Both the position numbers and the translations under genes were made by a program. Source: Streptosporangiaceae bacterium (GTDB lineage: Bacteria > Actinomycetota > Actinomycetes > Streptosporangiales > Streptosporangiaceae). From it: a stretch of DNA of 7,647 nt. Positions 1 through 7,500 of the stretch are shown one piece after another. Within the stretch, counting starts at the first letter, position 1; every line of letters starts with the position of its first letter. The stretch spans positions 1 to 7,647 of the forward strand of contig JASHQP010000048.1 of the NCBI GenBank assembly GCA_030039095.1, in the 5' to 3' direction. The notes under the pieces were generated by a model that made no database searches, was not told the origin of the DNA, and was given only the letters and a program-made list of their open reading frames with translations.

Positions 1-1226
1 CCGGCTACCTGAGGTCGCACCCGATCGACGGCGAGGGCTTCAGCGCCGCGTTCCGCCACGAGGAGGGCGACGTCGATGCGGCGCTCGCCGCCGGGCCGGT
101 GCGCCTGGCCGCGCACTACACGGCCGCCTACATCGCCCACGTTCCGCTGGAGGCGAGATCCGCCGTAGCCGCCTGGCGGGACGGGCACGTCACCGTCTGG
201 ACCGGCACCTCGACCCCGTTCCGCGCCCGCCGCGAGCTCGCGCAGGCACTGGGTACCGAGGAAGCACGGGTGCACCTCATCGTGCCCGACTACGGCGGGG
301 GCTTCGGCGGCAAGCACGGCAGCACCGTCGCCGCAGAGGCGGCCCGGCTGTCCCGGGCGGCGGGATGCCCGGTCAAGGTCCAGTGGAACCGCCACGAGGA
401 GTTCCACTGGGGCTACCTGCGCCCGGCGGCGCTCATCGACGTCGCCAGCAGCGCCAGCGCGTCCGGCGAGCTGACCGGGTGGACGCACCTGAACGTCAAC
501 TCCGGGGCGGCCGGGCTCGCCAGCCCGTACCGGGTGGCGCATCAGCGCATCGCGTACCAGCCCGCCGACTCGCCGCTGCCGCAGGGCTCCTACCGTGCGC
601 TGGCCGCCACGGCGAACAACTTCGCCCGGGAATCCCACGTGGACGAGCTGGCCCACGCGACCGGTGCGCACCCGCTGGAGTTCCGGCTGCGCCACCTGGC
701 CGACGACCGGCTCGCCGAGGTGCTCACCGTGGTAGTCGCACATCTCCGCCGGCCACTGGGGCCTGCCGAGCGGGCCGGCGGAAGCGCGGCCGGCATCGCC
801 TGCGGCATGGAGAAGGGCGGCCGGGTCGCGACAGCCGCGGAAGTCCGGGTGGACGGCGACGGCACGCTGCACGTCGACCGGCTCGTCACCGCGTTCGACT
901 GCGGCGCGATCGTCAACCCCGACAGCCTCACCAACCAGATCGAGGGCGCGGTGATGATGGGCCTGGGCGGGGCACTGTTCGAGGCGATCGACTTCGCCGA
1001 CGGGCAGATCCGCAACGCCTCGCTCTCGGAATACCGGGTGCCCCGGCTGCCGGACCTGCCCGAGGTCGAGGTCGTTCTGCTGGACCGGCCGGACCAGCCG
1101 TCGGCGGGCGGCGGCGAGACCCCGATCATCGCGGTGGCCCCCGCGATCGCGAACGCGATCTTCAGCGCGTGCGGTGTCCGGCTGCGTGCCATGCCGCTCG
1201 CCCCGCGCGGCGTGGTGCGGGGCTAG
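1..1226 (+). CDS. Xanthine dehydrogenase family molybdopterin-binding subunit, C-terminal part
   Basis: This is the large molybdenum-binding subunit of a xanthine dehydrogenase / aldehyde oxidase / isoquinoline 1-oxidoreductase-type hydroxylase. Such enzymes insert a water-derived oxygen into aldehydes or N-heterocycles and usually work with separate FAD and 2Fe-2S subunits. The frame is open from base 3, so the true start lies upstream; 407 residues are visible, and the family is usually about 700 or more. The frame shows HPIDGEGF near the window edge, a DYGGGFGGKHG glycine loop, QGSYRALAATANNFARESHVDELA as in the IorB branch, DCGAIVNPDSLTNQIEGAVMMGLGGALFEA, and a C-terminal GGGETPIIAVAPAIANAIF block. 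The GGGE glutamate sits where the family has its catalytic Glu. The stretch before GIACGMEKGG looks shortened and lacks the usual Trp. The gene ends in TAG and overlaps the convergent SAV_915-type gene by 65 bp. The family is secure; the substrate is unknown. Confidence 0.9.
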   Translation, partial: GYLRSHPIDGEGFSAAFRHEEGDVDAALAAGPVRLAAHYTAAYIAHVPLEARSAVAAWRDGHVTVWTGTSTPFRARRELAQALGTEEARVHLIVPDYGGGFGGKHGSTVAAEAARLSRAAGCPVKVQWNRHEEFHWGYLRPAALIDVASSASASGELTGWTHLNVNSGAAGLASPYRVAHQRIAYQPADSPLPQGSYRALAATANNFARESHVDELAHATGAHPLEFRLRHLADDRLAEVLTVVVAHLRRPLGPAERAGGSAAGIACGMEKGGRVATAAEVRVDGDGTLHVDRLVTAFDCGAIVNPDSLTNQIEGAVMMGLGGALFEAIDFADGQIRNASLSEYRVPRLPDLPEVEVVLLDRPDQPSAGGGETPIIAVAPAIANAIFSACGVRLRAMPLAPRGVVRG

Positions 1227-1584
1227 ATCGACTGGGCCGCGGGCCGGCGTGCGCGCCGGCTAACTCCCGTCCGCCCTGGCCGCCGGTGAGCGTCCGGAGG
1301 CCTCCTTCCTGCCAGCGCCAGGCGGAGGTGTCCACCTGCGCGTCCACCACGACCTGGTGCACCCCGGCCCTCCCCATGTCGGCCCGCACGGTGTGCAGCG
1401 GCAGGCACATCCAGGGCTGATAGTGGCCGAGCGCGGCCACCAGCTTGGTCACCGTGGAGTACACGGGCAGCGCCACCGTGCCGTCGGCCAGCGTGCGCGT
1501 CTCGTACGCGACGTTCCTGCTGTCCCCGCTCACCTGCGGCCGTGCCGGAACGAAGACCAGCTCAGGTGGCTGATCTGGCGTCAT
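1162..1584 (-). CDS. SAV_915 family protein (SseB N-terminal-like domain)
   Basis: This is a 140-residue protein resembling the small actinobacterial SAV_915 family, whose function is not known. It has the typical order: a LVFVPARP strand, then YETRTLADGTVALPVYSTVTKLVAALG, then a QPW motif and a C-terminal HQVVVDAQVD strand. I chose the ATG at 1582-1584 because GGAAGG lies 9 nt upstream. An ATG at 1588-1590 is only 3 nt from that site, and the upstream ATG at 1615-1617 has no such site. The last 45 or so residues are Arg/Ala/Gly/Pro-rich, lie beyond the recognisable domain, and are partly antisense to the end of the molybdenum hydroxylase gene. This tail may be a read-through after loss of an original stop. 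The gene is 63 nt downstream of the sugar kinase on the same strand, so cotranscription is possible. Confidence 0.68.
   Translation of the reverse strand: MTPDQPPELVFVPARPQVSGDSRNVAYETRTLADGTVALPVYSTVTKLVAALGHYQPWMCLPLHTVRADMGRAGVHQVVVDAQVDTSAWRWQEGGLRTLTGGQGGRELAGAHAGPRPSRSSPAPRRAGRAAWHAAGHRTR
1243..1260 (+). terminator. Possible hairpin terminator after the molybdenum hydroxylase gene
   Basis: A perfect 7-bp stem, GCCGGCG/CGCCGGC with a 4-nt loop, starts 16 nt after the TAG of the hydroxylase gene. No T-run follows, as is common for actinobacterial hairpins. It also lies inside the convergent SAV_915-type frame, so it may be chance GC-rich sequence. Confidence 0.35.
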
Positions 1585-1647
1585 GAGCATGCCCCTTCCG
1601 TGCCTGGTTGCATCCATTCTCCCAGGACCTCGCGCGATGCGTCACGG

Positions 1648-2559
1648 CTAGGGCTGGCGGGCCGCTGCGGCCTGAGCCAGGCGCACCGCGCCGGTTACCG
1701 GCGGCTCGCTCAGCACGCGCACCGAGCTGGCCGGAACCTCGGCGCCGATCGCCGCGACGGCCGCGGAACTGAGCCGTTCGTTCGCCATCAGGCCGCCGGC
1801 CAGCACCACCGGCAGCTCGGCCGCGAACTGTCCTGCCACGCGTGCCGCCAGCGTGGCCAGGTGGCCCGCTGCGCGCCCGGCGAGACCGATGACCTCGGGG
1901 TCGCAGCTGTCCAGGACCGCTGGCGCGTACCGTGCCCACATTCCCGGCTGAGGGCTCCGGTAGAACGCGGCCCGCAGCGCGTCCAGGTCCGGCGAGCCGG
2001 CGGCGCGGAGCAGGCGCGCACCGAGGTCGCCGGGGGGCAGGCGGCGTTCCCGTCGGCCGAGCAGCGCCCGGATCGCCTCGCGCACGATCCAGTAGCCACC
2101 GCCCTCGTCGCCGAGCAGATACCCCCAGCCGCCCGCACGCGCCTCGCGGCCACGCCAGGTGCCGGCCGCGATCGTTCCGGTGCCGCAGATCACCGCGATG
2201 CCCTCGGCGAGGCCGGCGGCCGGCAGAACCAGCGCCGCGTCGTCGACCACGAGAACGTTGCCGGGCCGGGTGATCGGCTCGAGGCGCGCCCGGAGAAAGT
2301 CAGCGGTCTCGTGCGCGGTGCGCGAGCCCGCCGCCCCCGCGCAGACGGCGTCCAGCGGGCGGTCCAGGCCGGGCAGCCCAGCCAGCAGTCCGTCGAGAAC
2401 CGCGCTGGCCTGCTCCGGCCCGGCCGCCGTCAGGCTGGCGCTCGTCGTTGTGGCATCGCCGACGACGACGCTGCCGGCCACGAGCCGCGCCCGGGTGCTG
2501 GTTCCGCCGATGTCGAGGCCGAGTACCCGGCTCACCTCCGCCGTACCCACGGCTTCCAT
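1648..2559 (-). CDS. BadF/BadG/BcrA/BcrD-type ATPase, N-acetylglucosamine kinase-like
   Basis: This is a 303-residue ASKHA-fold kinase, probably a cytosolic ATP-dependent kinase of an amino sugar such as N-acetylglucosamine. The phosphate-1 motif GLDIGGTSTR is at residues 14-23. AGAAGSR is near 74-80 and VVDDAAL near 104-110; one of its two Asp residues is the likely catalytic base. The phosphate-2 motif CGTGTIAAG is at 125-133, followed by GGWGYLLGDEGGGYWI at 143-158, which is characteristic of the NAGK/BadF group. The adenosine motif VLAGGLM is at 252-258, and PPVTGAVRLA lies near the C-terminus. The length suits a single-domain sugar kinase rather than the larger benzoyl-CoA reductase activators, and no CxxC iron-sulfur motif is seen. 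The ATG at 2557-2559 has only a weak upstream CTGGGA; a GTG a few codons in is an alternative start. It lies 67 nt downstream of vapC on the same strand. The substrate is inferred only. Confidence 0.85.
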   Translation of the reverse strand: MEAVGTAEVSRVLGLDIGGTSTRARLVAGSVVVGDATTTSASLTAAGPEQASAVLDGLLAGLPGLDRPLDAVCAGAAGSRTAHETADFLRARLEPITRPGNVLVVDDAALVLPAAGLAEGIAVICGTGTIAAGTWRGREARAGGWGYLLGDEGGGYWIVREAIRALLGRRERRLPPGDLGARLLRAAGSPDLDALRAAFYRSPQPGMWARYAPAVLDSCDPEVIGLAGRAAGHLATLAARVAGQFAAELPVVLAGGLMANERLSSAAVAAIGAEVPASSVRVLSEPPVTGAVRLAQAAAARQP

Positions 2560-2626
2560 GATCCCAGAGCGCTGGCGGCAGCCGGGGCGGCGGTCACCGA
2601 CATCAGCACCGAAACCCGGGGGTTCT

Positions 2627-3052
2627 CTAGTTCAGGGGGTTGACCCAGTTGATCTGCGGGAATCTCGCGAAGTCAGAGTCCGCCGAGCAGATCCCTACAC
2701 CGTGCTCCATCGCCAGCGCCGCCAGGTGAGCATCCGGCACCAGATTGCCGCGAAGGTCGCCTGCCACAATCAGATCACGAAGAATCTCCGCGTGCCGCTC
2801 GCCCGGGACCGGTACCCAGGTCGCGTCAGCATCGAGCCAGTCGGCTATGAACGACCAGGCCATGCTCGGGGTGAGCGGGCTGACGGACGCCCGCGGATGG
2901 GTCGAGATTCGCTGGAACGCCAGCAGCGAGGCCCAGGGCAGCCCGACCCGGGCCGGCTCGTTGAGGGCGGTCTCCAGCCATGCCTTGGCAGGCTGATGAA
3001 AACGGCTGCCGGCGTCGACCGCGTACAGCAGCACGTTCGCATCGACGATCAT
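2627..3052 (-). CDS. vapC: VapC-type PIN-domain toxin ribonuclease
   Basis: This 141-residue PIN-domain protein is the predicted toxin of a type II module: a Mg2+-dependent RNase that in known VapCs cleaves tRNA or rRNA. The N-terminus MIVDANVLLYAVD supplies the first acidic residue (Asp4). NLVPDAHLAALAMEHG supplies Asp107, and CSADSDFARFP supplies Asp125 and Asp127. The mid-protein stretch LPWASLLAFQRISTHPR matches the Mycobacterium-type subgroup with L-x-F-x-R and T-x-P-R. Where many PIN proteins carry a Glu, Gln47 appears, which seems normal for this subgroup. Its ATG directly abuts the vapB stop codon (TAG-ATG, no gap), with no clear ribosome site, so translation is probably coupled to the antitoxin. 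It ends 67 nt before the sugar kinase. Confidence 0.93.
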   Translation of the reverse strand: MIVDANVLLYAVDAGSRFHQPAKAWLETALNEPARVGLPWASLLAFQRISTHPRASVSPLTPSMAWSFIADWLDADATWVPVPGERHAEILRDLIVAGDLRGNLVPDAHLAALAMEHGVGICSADSDFARFPQINWVNPLN

Positions 3053-3286
3053 CTAGGGGTGCCCCGCGCCATCGAGCTGCTCGAGCGCGTCCGCGACGTT
3101 CGAGACGTCGATTTGCAATCCCAGCTCGGCGGTGCGCTGCTGAAAGGGCCGCACCATAGACCGTCCGGGCCGCAGCCCGGCGCGAGCGAGCCTGTTGACG
3201 GCTTCGCCGATGCCGATGTGCTCCTTGCGGCTGAGGCGCTGCGCAGCGGCTGCCACGTCTTCATCGAGCCGGATGGTTGTCCGCAC
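3053..3286 (-). CDS. vapB: VapB-type ribbon-helix-helix antitoxin
   Basis: This 77-residue protein is the predicted antitoxin of the vapBC pair. The N-terminus MRTTIRLDEDVAAAAQRLSR, followed by GIGEAVNRLARAGL, is a ribbon-helix-helix DNA-binding domain (residues 1-40). The charged C-terminus (about 45-77) is where such antitoxins wrap the toxin. The start is a GTG at 3284-3286. The upstream sequence lacks a good ribosome site, but a TANNNT element lies 7 nt before the GTG, so the mRNA may be leaderless. RHH antitoxins normally repress their own promoter, and the repeated GCATC/GATGC half-sites just upstream are candidate operators. An overlapping open frame from 3303 in another phase is a shadow. 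Confidence 0.9.
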   Translation of the reverse strand: MRTTIRLDEDVAAAAQRLSRKEHIGIGEAVNRLARAGLRPGRSMVRPFQQRTAELGLQIDVSNVADALEQLDGAGHP

Positions 3287-3293
3287 AAACCCA

Positions 3294-3327
3294 AGACTAG
3301 CATCAGAGATGCGCTTCGACAGGCATC
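3294..3327 (-). promoter_or_regulatory. Putative vapBC promoter and operator
   Basis: On the minus strand, TGCTAGTCT (extended -10, TANNNT at 3299-3294) ends 7 nt before the vapB GTG, placing the expected transcription start at the start codon. No convincing -35 is present. A perfect inverted repeat GCATC-3-GATGC (3300-3312) abuts the -10, and a third half-site lies at 3323-3327. The position fits an autorepression site for VapB. This is inferred from sequence geometry only. Confidence 0.5.
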
Positions 3328-3376
3328 ACTGATTCACCGCAGCGTGCGATACACGGCGGACCTCCGCCCTGGCCAG

Positions 3377-5260
<1,884 letters not shown>

Positions 5261-5280
5261 AGCTGCTCCTCAGCCCGCTC

Positions 5281-5874
5281 CTAGACCCGCCAGTGGTATC
5301 CGATGGAGAAGTTGACCGCGACCGCATAGGCCAGGTACATGAGCCAGCCGCCGGTGGTCAGATGGAAGAACCCGAGTGCGCGCTCGCCGAGCTTGAGGCC
5401 GATCGCGGCGAAGAAGTCGCTGAAGTAGACGGCGAACAGGCCCAGGAACAGCAGCCCGACCGGCCAGTCCCCCACCTTGAAGAACACCGTCGCGCCCATC
5501 GCGGAGATCACCATGTACGCGACGCACATGCCGGCGTTCGTCCGCGGATCGTTGCCGGAGTACCGGTTCCAGCCGATCGCGAACCAGTGAATGCCGTAAG
5601 CGGAGAACGCCAGTGCCGCCATATACAGCGGCGCCGACTTCTGGAACACTTGGAACCAGGTCAGCCCGACGAACAGGATCATGCCAGCGACGAACTGGCA
5701 GAAACCGGGGAGCCAGATGCCCCAGATGCCGGTTCCGCGGTTGACCCGGCCCTCCTCGTCGCGCTTGGGCCAGCCCGCGAACTCCTGCGGTCCGTAGATC
5801 AGGTAGCCGGTACCGAGCCCGAAGAAGCCGAGAGCCAGGGGCGGGAAAGCAGACTGTGCGAATGTCAATTCCAT
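5281..5874 (-). CDS. Six-helix membrane protein, GPR1/FUN34/YaaH (acetate transporter)-like
   Basis: This is a 197-residue integral membrane protein with six hydrophobic segments, at roughly residues 9-28, 48-72, 81-102, 115-133, 137-160 and 168-190. Length, helix count and landmarks match the YaaH/SatP family of small-carboxylate transporters or channels: PPLALGFFGLGTG near the N-terminus, WLPGFCQFVAGMILF like the family's YGG-x-AQ-x-x-AG helix, and ALAFSAYGIHWFAIGW like its AF-x-SYG-x-FW stretch. The loop after helix 1 is longer than in E. coli YaaH, and the classical NPAPLGL is only partly kept. I chose the ATG at 5872-5874 because GAGG lies 8 nt upstream; an in-frame GTG at 5881-5883 falls inside that ribosome site. 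It is the first gene of a unit with the FdhF/YdeP-like gene, suggesting transport of a small acid such as formate or acetate, which is inference. An AmiS/UreI-like channel is an alternative. Confidence 0.68.
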   Translation of the reverse strand: MELTFAQSAFPPLALGFFGLGTGYLIYGPQEFAGWPKRDEEGRVNRGTGIWGIWLPGFCQFVAGMILFVGLTWFQVFQKSAPLYMAALAFSAYGIHWFAIGWNRYSGNDPRTNAGMCVAYMVISAMGATVFFKVGDWPVGLLFLGLFAVYFSDFFAAIGLKLGERALGFFHLTTGGWLMYLAYAVAVNFSIGYHWRV

Positions 5875-5987
5875 GCCATACACCTCACAACGAGACTCGA
5901 TTTGTTCTCCGATGCAAAGCTGTTCCGGCGTTCGCGGTACGGGGTCCGCTGACGCTGGCCGTGCGTTCTGCCTGGTACCCCGTTATG

Positions 5988-6027
5988 TCGTACTACGATA
6001 TCGCACTACGATATTTCTGAGTAGTGC
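5988..6027. promoter_or_regulatory. Repeat-rich operator in the divergent intergenic region
   Basis: Two 13-bp units, CGTACTACGATAT and CGCACTACGATAT (5989-6001 and 6002-6014), are tandem and differ at one base. Overlapping inverted repeats are present: TCGTA-C-TACGA (5988-5998), ATATCG-5-CGATAT (5998-6014) and GCACTAC-11-GTAGTGC (6003-6009 with 6021-6027). The cluster lies about 115 bp from the start of the leftward membrane gene and 66 bp before the rightward CBS gene. It is AT-richer than its surroundings, as expected for a promoter or operator. The binding factor is unknown, and no confident -35/-10 pair was found on either strand. The rest of 5875-6093 holds no gene. Confidence 0.6.
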
Positions 6028-6093
6028 CGACCAAGCAGATCGTGCGCGGAGGCCGTGCGCGCGGCGCGGCGGTCGGGGCGAAAGGGGCGGGGT

Positions 6094-6528
6094 ATGTCCG
6101 GGACGCAGGTGCCCATGACGCACCACGCCGTCACCGGGAGACGCGTCGCCGATGCCATGGTCCGGGTTCCCAAGACGCACGGCCCCGCGTGCAGGCTTGA
6201 CGAGATCCGGGCGTTCTTCGAGGACGGCCACGTGCATATGGCCCTGATCATCACCGCCGACAGGCGGCTTGTTACCGCGATCGAGCGGCCCGATATCGCC
6301 TCCGCCATGCCCGGCACCACGCCCGCAGCGGAGCTGGGCACCCTCGTCGGCCGCACTGCAAGGCCGACGGACTGGCTCGACCCCTGGACCGCGGTGCTCC
6401 TCCGGCAGCGGCGAAGGCGCCTGGCTGTCGTCGACGATGGCGGCAAACTGCTCGGCCTGCTGTGCCTGAAGAAAGGCGGCTCGGGCTACTGCACCGATGA
6501 AGGTATCCGTGACCGCGCCCGTCAGTGA
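6094..6528 (+). CDS. Paired CBS-domain protein
   Basis: This 144-residue cytosolic protein consists of essentially two CBS motifs. The first spans about residues 15-72 (VADAMVRVPKTHGPACRLDEI, then a HVHMALIITADRRLVTAIER strand-turn-strand). The second spans about 84-140 (VGRTARPTDWLDPWTAVLLR, then RRLAVVDDGGKLLGLLCLKK and GYCTDEGI). Paired CBS modules bind adenine nucleotides such as AMP, ATP or SAM and act as regulatory sensors. Short stand-alone members ending in LLGLLCLK and a C-T-D-E motif are familiar in actinomycetes. I chose the ATG at 6094 because an AAAGGGG-type purine stretch precedes it closely; a GTG at 6055 would add 13 Arg-rich residues. It is divergent from the membrane protein/FdhF-like unit across the repeat-rich region, and the small molybdenum protein follows on the same strand. 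The target it regulates is unknown. Confidence 0.8.
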   Translation: MSGTQVPMTHHAVTGRRVADAMVRVPKTHGPACRLDEIRAFFEDGHVHMALIITADRRLVTAIERPDIASAMPGTTPAAELGTLVGRTARPTDWLDPWTAVLLRQRRRRLAVVDDGGKLLGLLCLKKGGSGYCTDEGIRDRARQ

Positions 6529-6565
6529 CCGGCGCAGCGCACCCAGCGCGGCACGGTGCCTGCCA

Positions 6566-6581
6566 CCGGCGCGCCCGCCGG
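6566..6581 (+). terminator. GC-rich hairpin between the CBS and molybdenum-protein genes
   Basis: A perfect 6-bp stem, CCGGCG/CGCCGG with a 4-nt loop, starts 38 nt after the CBS gene stop. No T-run follows. It may separate the CBS transcript from the next gene, which appears to have its own -10 just downstream. In GC-rich DNA such stems arise easily by chance. Confidence 0.28.
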
Positions 6582-6590
6582 CAGACTACG

Positions 6591-6605
6591 TAGAATCGAG
6601 AGTGA
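6591..6605 (+). promoter_or_regulatory. Putative -10 element for a near-leaderless transcript
   Basis: TAGAAT at 6591-6596 matches the TANNNT consensus in 5 of 6 TATAAT positions. It ends 5 nt before a GTG (6602) and 8 nt before the ATG (6605). The expected transcription start therefore falls on one of the two start codons. No clear -35 was found. Confidence 0.42.
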
Positions 6606-7057
6606 TGACTTGCAGCGCCTCGCTTTCGATCTGTGGTGACGTCGAGCGGCCCGCCCGCCTCACACTGGCAGAACTGCGCTCTTTGATGGACGCCGAGCTG
6701 GTCGCGGACTTTCACTGCCGCGAGGGCTGGAGCCGACTGGGCGAGCGCTGGCGCGGAGTGCGGCTTCGGACCCTGCTCGCGCTCGCCGGCGCTGCCGATG
6801 CAGCAGGCTATGTCACGGTCGGCTCTGGCGCGTACACCGCCGTGCTCACCCGCGACCAAGTCGAAGACGAGCGGGTGCTCCTCGCGCTGGAGCACGAAGG
6901 AGCCGCAAGCCCTCGGCGCCCCGGCTTCCCGCGGCTGGTCGGACCCTCGGAGTGGGACTGCTTCCTGAGCGTCAAGTCCGTGGACCGGATAGAGATCACA
7001 CGCCAGCCTCAGCCAGCGACCGCAGCGACGATTGCGCTCGCCCGGCTCGAGCGCTAA
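6605..7057 (+). CDS. Minimal sulfite oxidase-fold molybdopterin-binding protein
   Basis: This 150-residue protein is a short form of the oxidoreductase molybdopterin-binding (sulfite oxidase/YedY fold) domain. ADFHCREGWSRLGERWRGV (residues 34-52) contains Cys38, which aligns with the family's molybdenum-ligating Cys. YVTVGSGAYTAVL (69-81) and FPRLVGPSEWDCFLSVKSVDRIEI (108-131) are the other conserved blocks. It has no signal peptide, no membrane segment and no dimerisation domain, so it probably acts in the cytosol with an unknown partner, or as a small redox or cofactor-binding protein. The in-frame ATG at 6605 (or the adjacent GTG at 6602) is preferred over the open frame back to 6497, because family similarity begins only at SLSICGDVERP. 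No strong ribosome site is visible, but a TAGAAT sits just upstream. It follows the CBS gene by 76 nt. Confidence 0.85.
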   Translation: MTCSASLSICGDVERPARLTLAELRSLMDAELVADFHCREGWSRLGERWRGVRLRTLLALAGAADAAGYVTVGSGAYTAVLTRDQVEDERVLLALEHEGAASPRRPGFPRLVGPSEWDCFLSVKSVDRIEITRQPQPATAATIALARLER

Positions 7058-7074
7058 GTCACCACTGACCTATA

Positions 7075-7118
7075 CCGAGGGACGACGGGCAGGTCCAACG
7101 GTGTGCTGTCCCAGTCGG
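7075..7118 (+). terminator. Bulged stem-loop after the molybdenum-protein gene
   Basis: CCGAGGGAC (7075-7083) can pair with GTCCC-AG-TCGG (7108-7118): nine base pairs with a 2-nt bulge and a 24-nt loop. It begins 17 nt after the stop and is followed by TTATAA. It could be a terminator or an RNA structure; the large loop lowers confidence. The rest of 7119-7236 shows no gene, only weak inverted repeats at 7134-7173 and 7202-7219. Confidence 0.28.
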
Positions 7119-7236
7119 TTATAAGAGCCCGTGCTGGTAGCTGAGCTGGTGCTGACATGCGCCTAGCTATCAGGCCATCTACCTGCACCAGACGGTGTGC
7201 GGGTCCGCGCGGTTGGACCAAGCCGTTCGTGATCGC

Positions 7237-7500
7237 TCAGCCGCTGTAGTGGTACCGAGCCTTGAGGATCTTCACTTCCTTGTCATCGGCGCGGTAGATC
7301 AGGCGGTGTTCGTCGTCGATGCGGCGGGACCAATACCCAGACAGGTCGCCTTTCAGTGGCTCAGGCTTCCCCATGCCTGAGAACGGGTCACGCTGGATCT
7401 CGCCGATCAGGCGGGTGATCCTGGTCGCCACCTTCCGGTCTGCGCCGAGCCAGTACAGGAAGTCTTCCCAGGCATCGGGGTCGAAGTGGATACTTCTCAC
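7237..7500 (-). CDS. yoeB: YoeB/Txe-family mRNA interferase toxin
   Basis: This 87-residue RelE-fold toxin is close to E. coli YoeB along its full length. YoeB cleaves mRNA in the ribosomal A site. [14 protein letters not shown] is at residues 10-23 and [27 protein letters not shown] at 44-70, with RYHY near the end. The residues corresponding to the known catalytic set are all present: Glu47, Arg66, His84 and Tyr85. The start is GTG, sharing one base with the yefM stop (TAGTG), with a GGGGGAG stretch just upstream, so translation is coupled to the antitoxin. A weak 5-bp stem, GGTCC/GGACC (7202-7219), lies 17 nt beyond the stop. The toxin looks intact. Confidence 0.95.
   Translation of the reverse strand: MRSIHFDPDAWEDFLYWLGADRKVATRITRLIGEIQRDPFSGMGKPEPLKGDLSGYWSRRIDDEHRLIYRADDKEVKILKARYHYSG

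Noticed and set aside
365..1420. Long Arg/Pro/Gly-rich open frame on the plus strand overlapping the hydroxylase gene
   Set aside because: Out-of-phase shadow in GC-rich DNA; no family motifs, whereas the overlapping frame has clear conserved blocks.
2611..2625. Palindrome GAAACCCGGGGGTTC downstream of vapC as a terminator
   Set aside because: The loop would be only about 2-4 nt and the stem is short with no T-run; more likely chance.
5875..5988. Possible Moco riboswitch or structured leader before the membrane protein (ACGGGGT 5939-5945 with ACCCCGT 5977-5983)
   Set aside because: Only one 7-bp pairing over a 31-nt loop; no recognisable Moco-riboswitch core. A covariance-model search would be needed.
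6272..6895. 207-codon minus-strand open frame opposite the CBS and molybdenum-protein genes
   Set aside because: Spans two real genes and their gap; composition is that of a GC-rich shadow.
7058..7236. tRNA gene in the convergent gap
   Set aside because: No acceptor-stem pairing and no T-loop GTTCGAATC-like sequence at suitable spacing.
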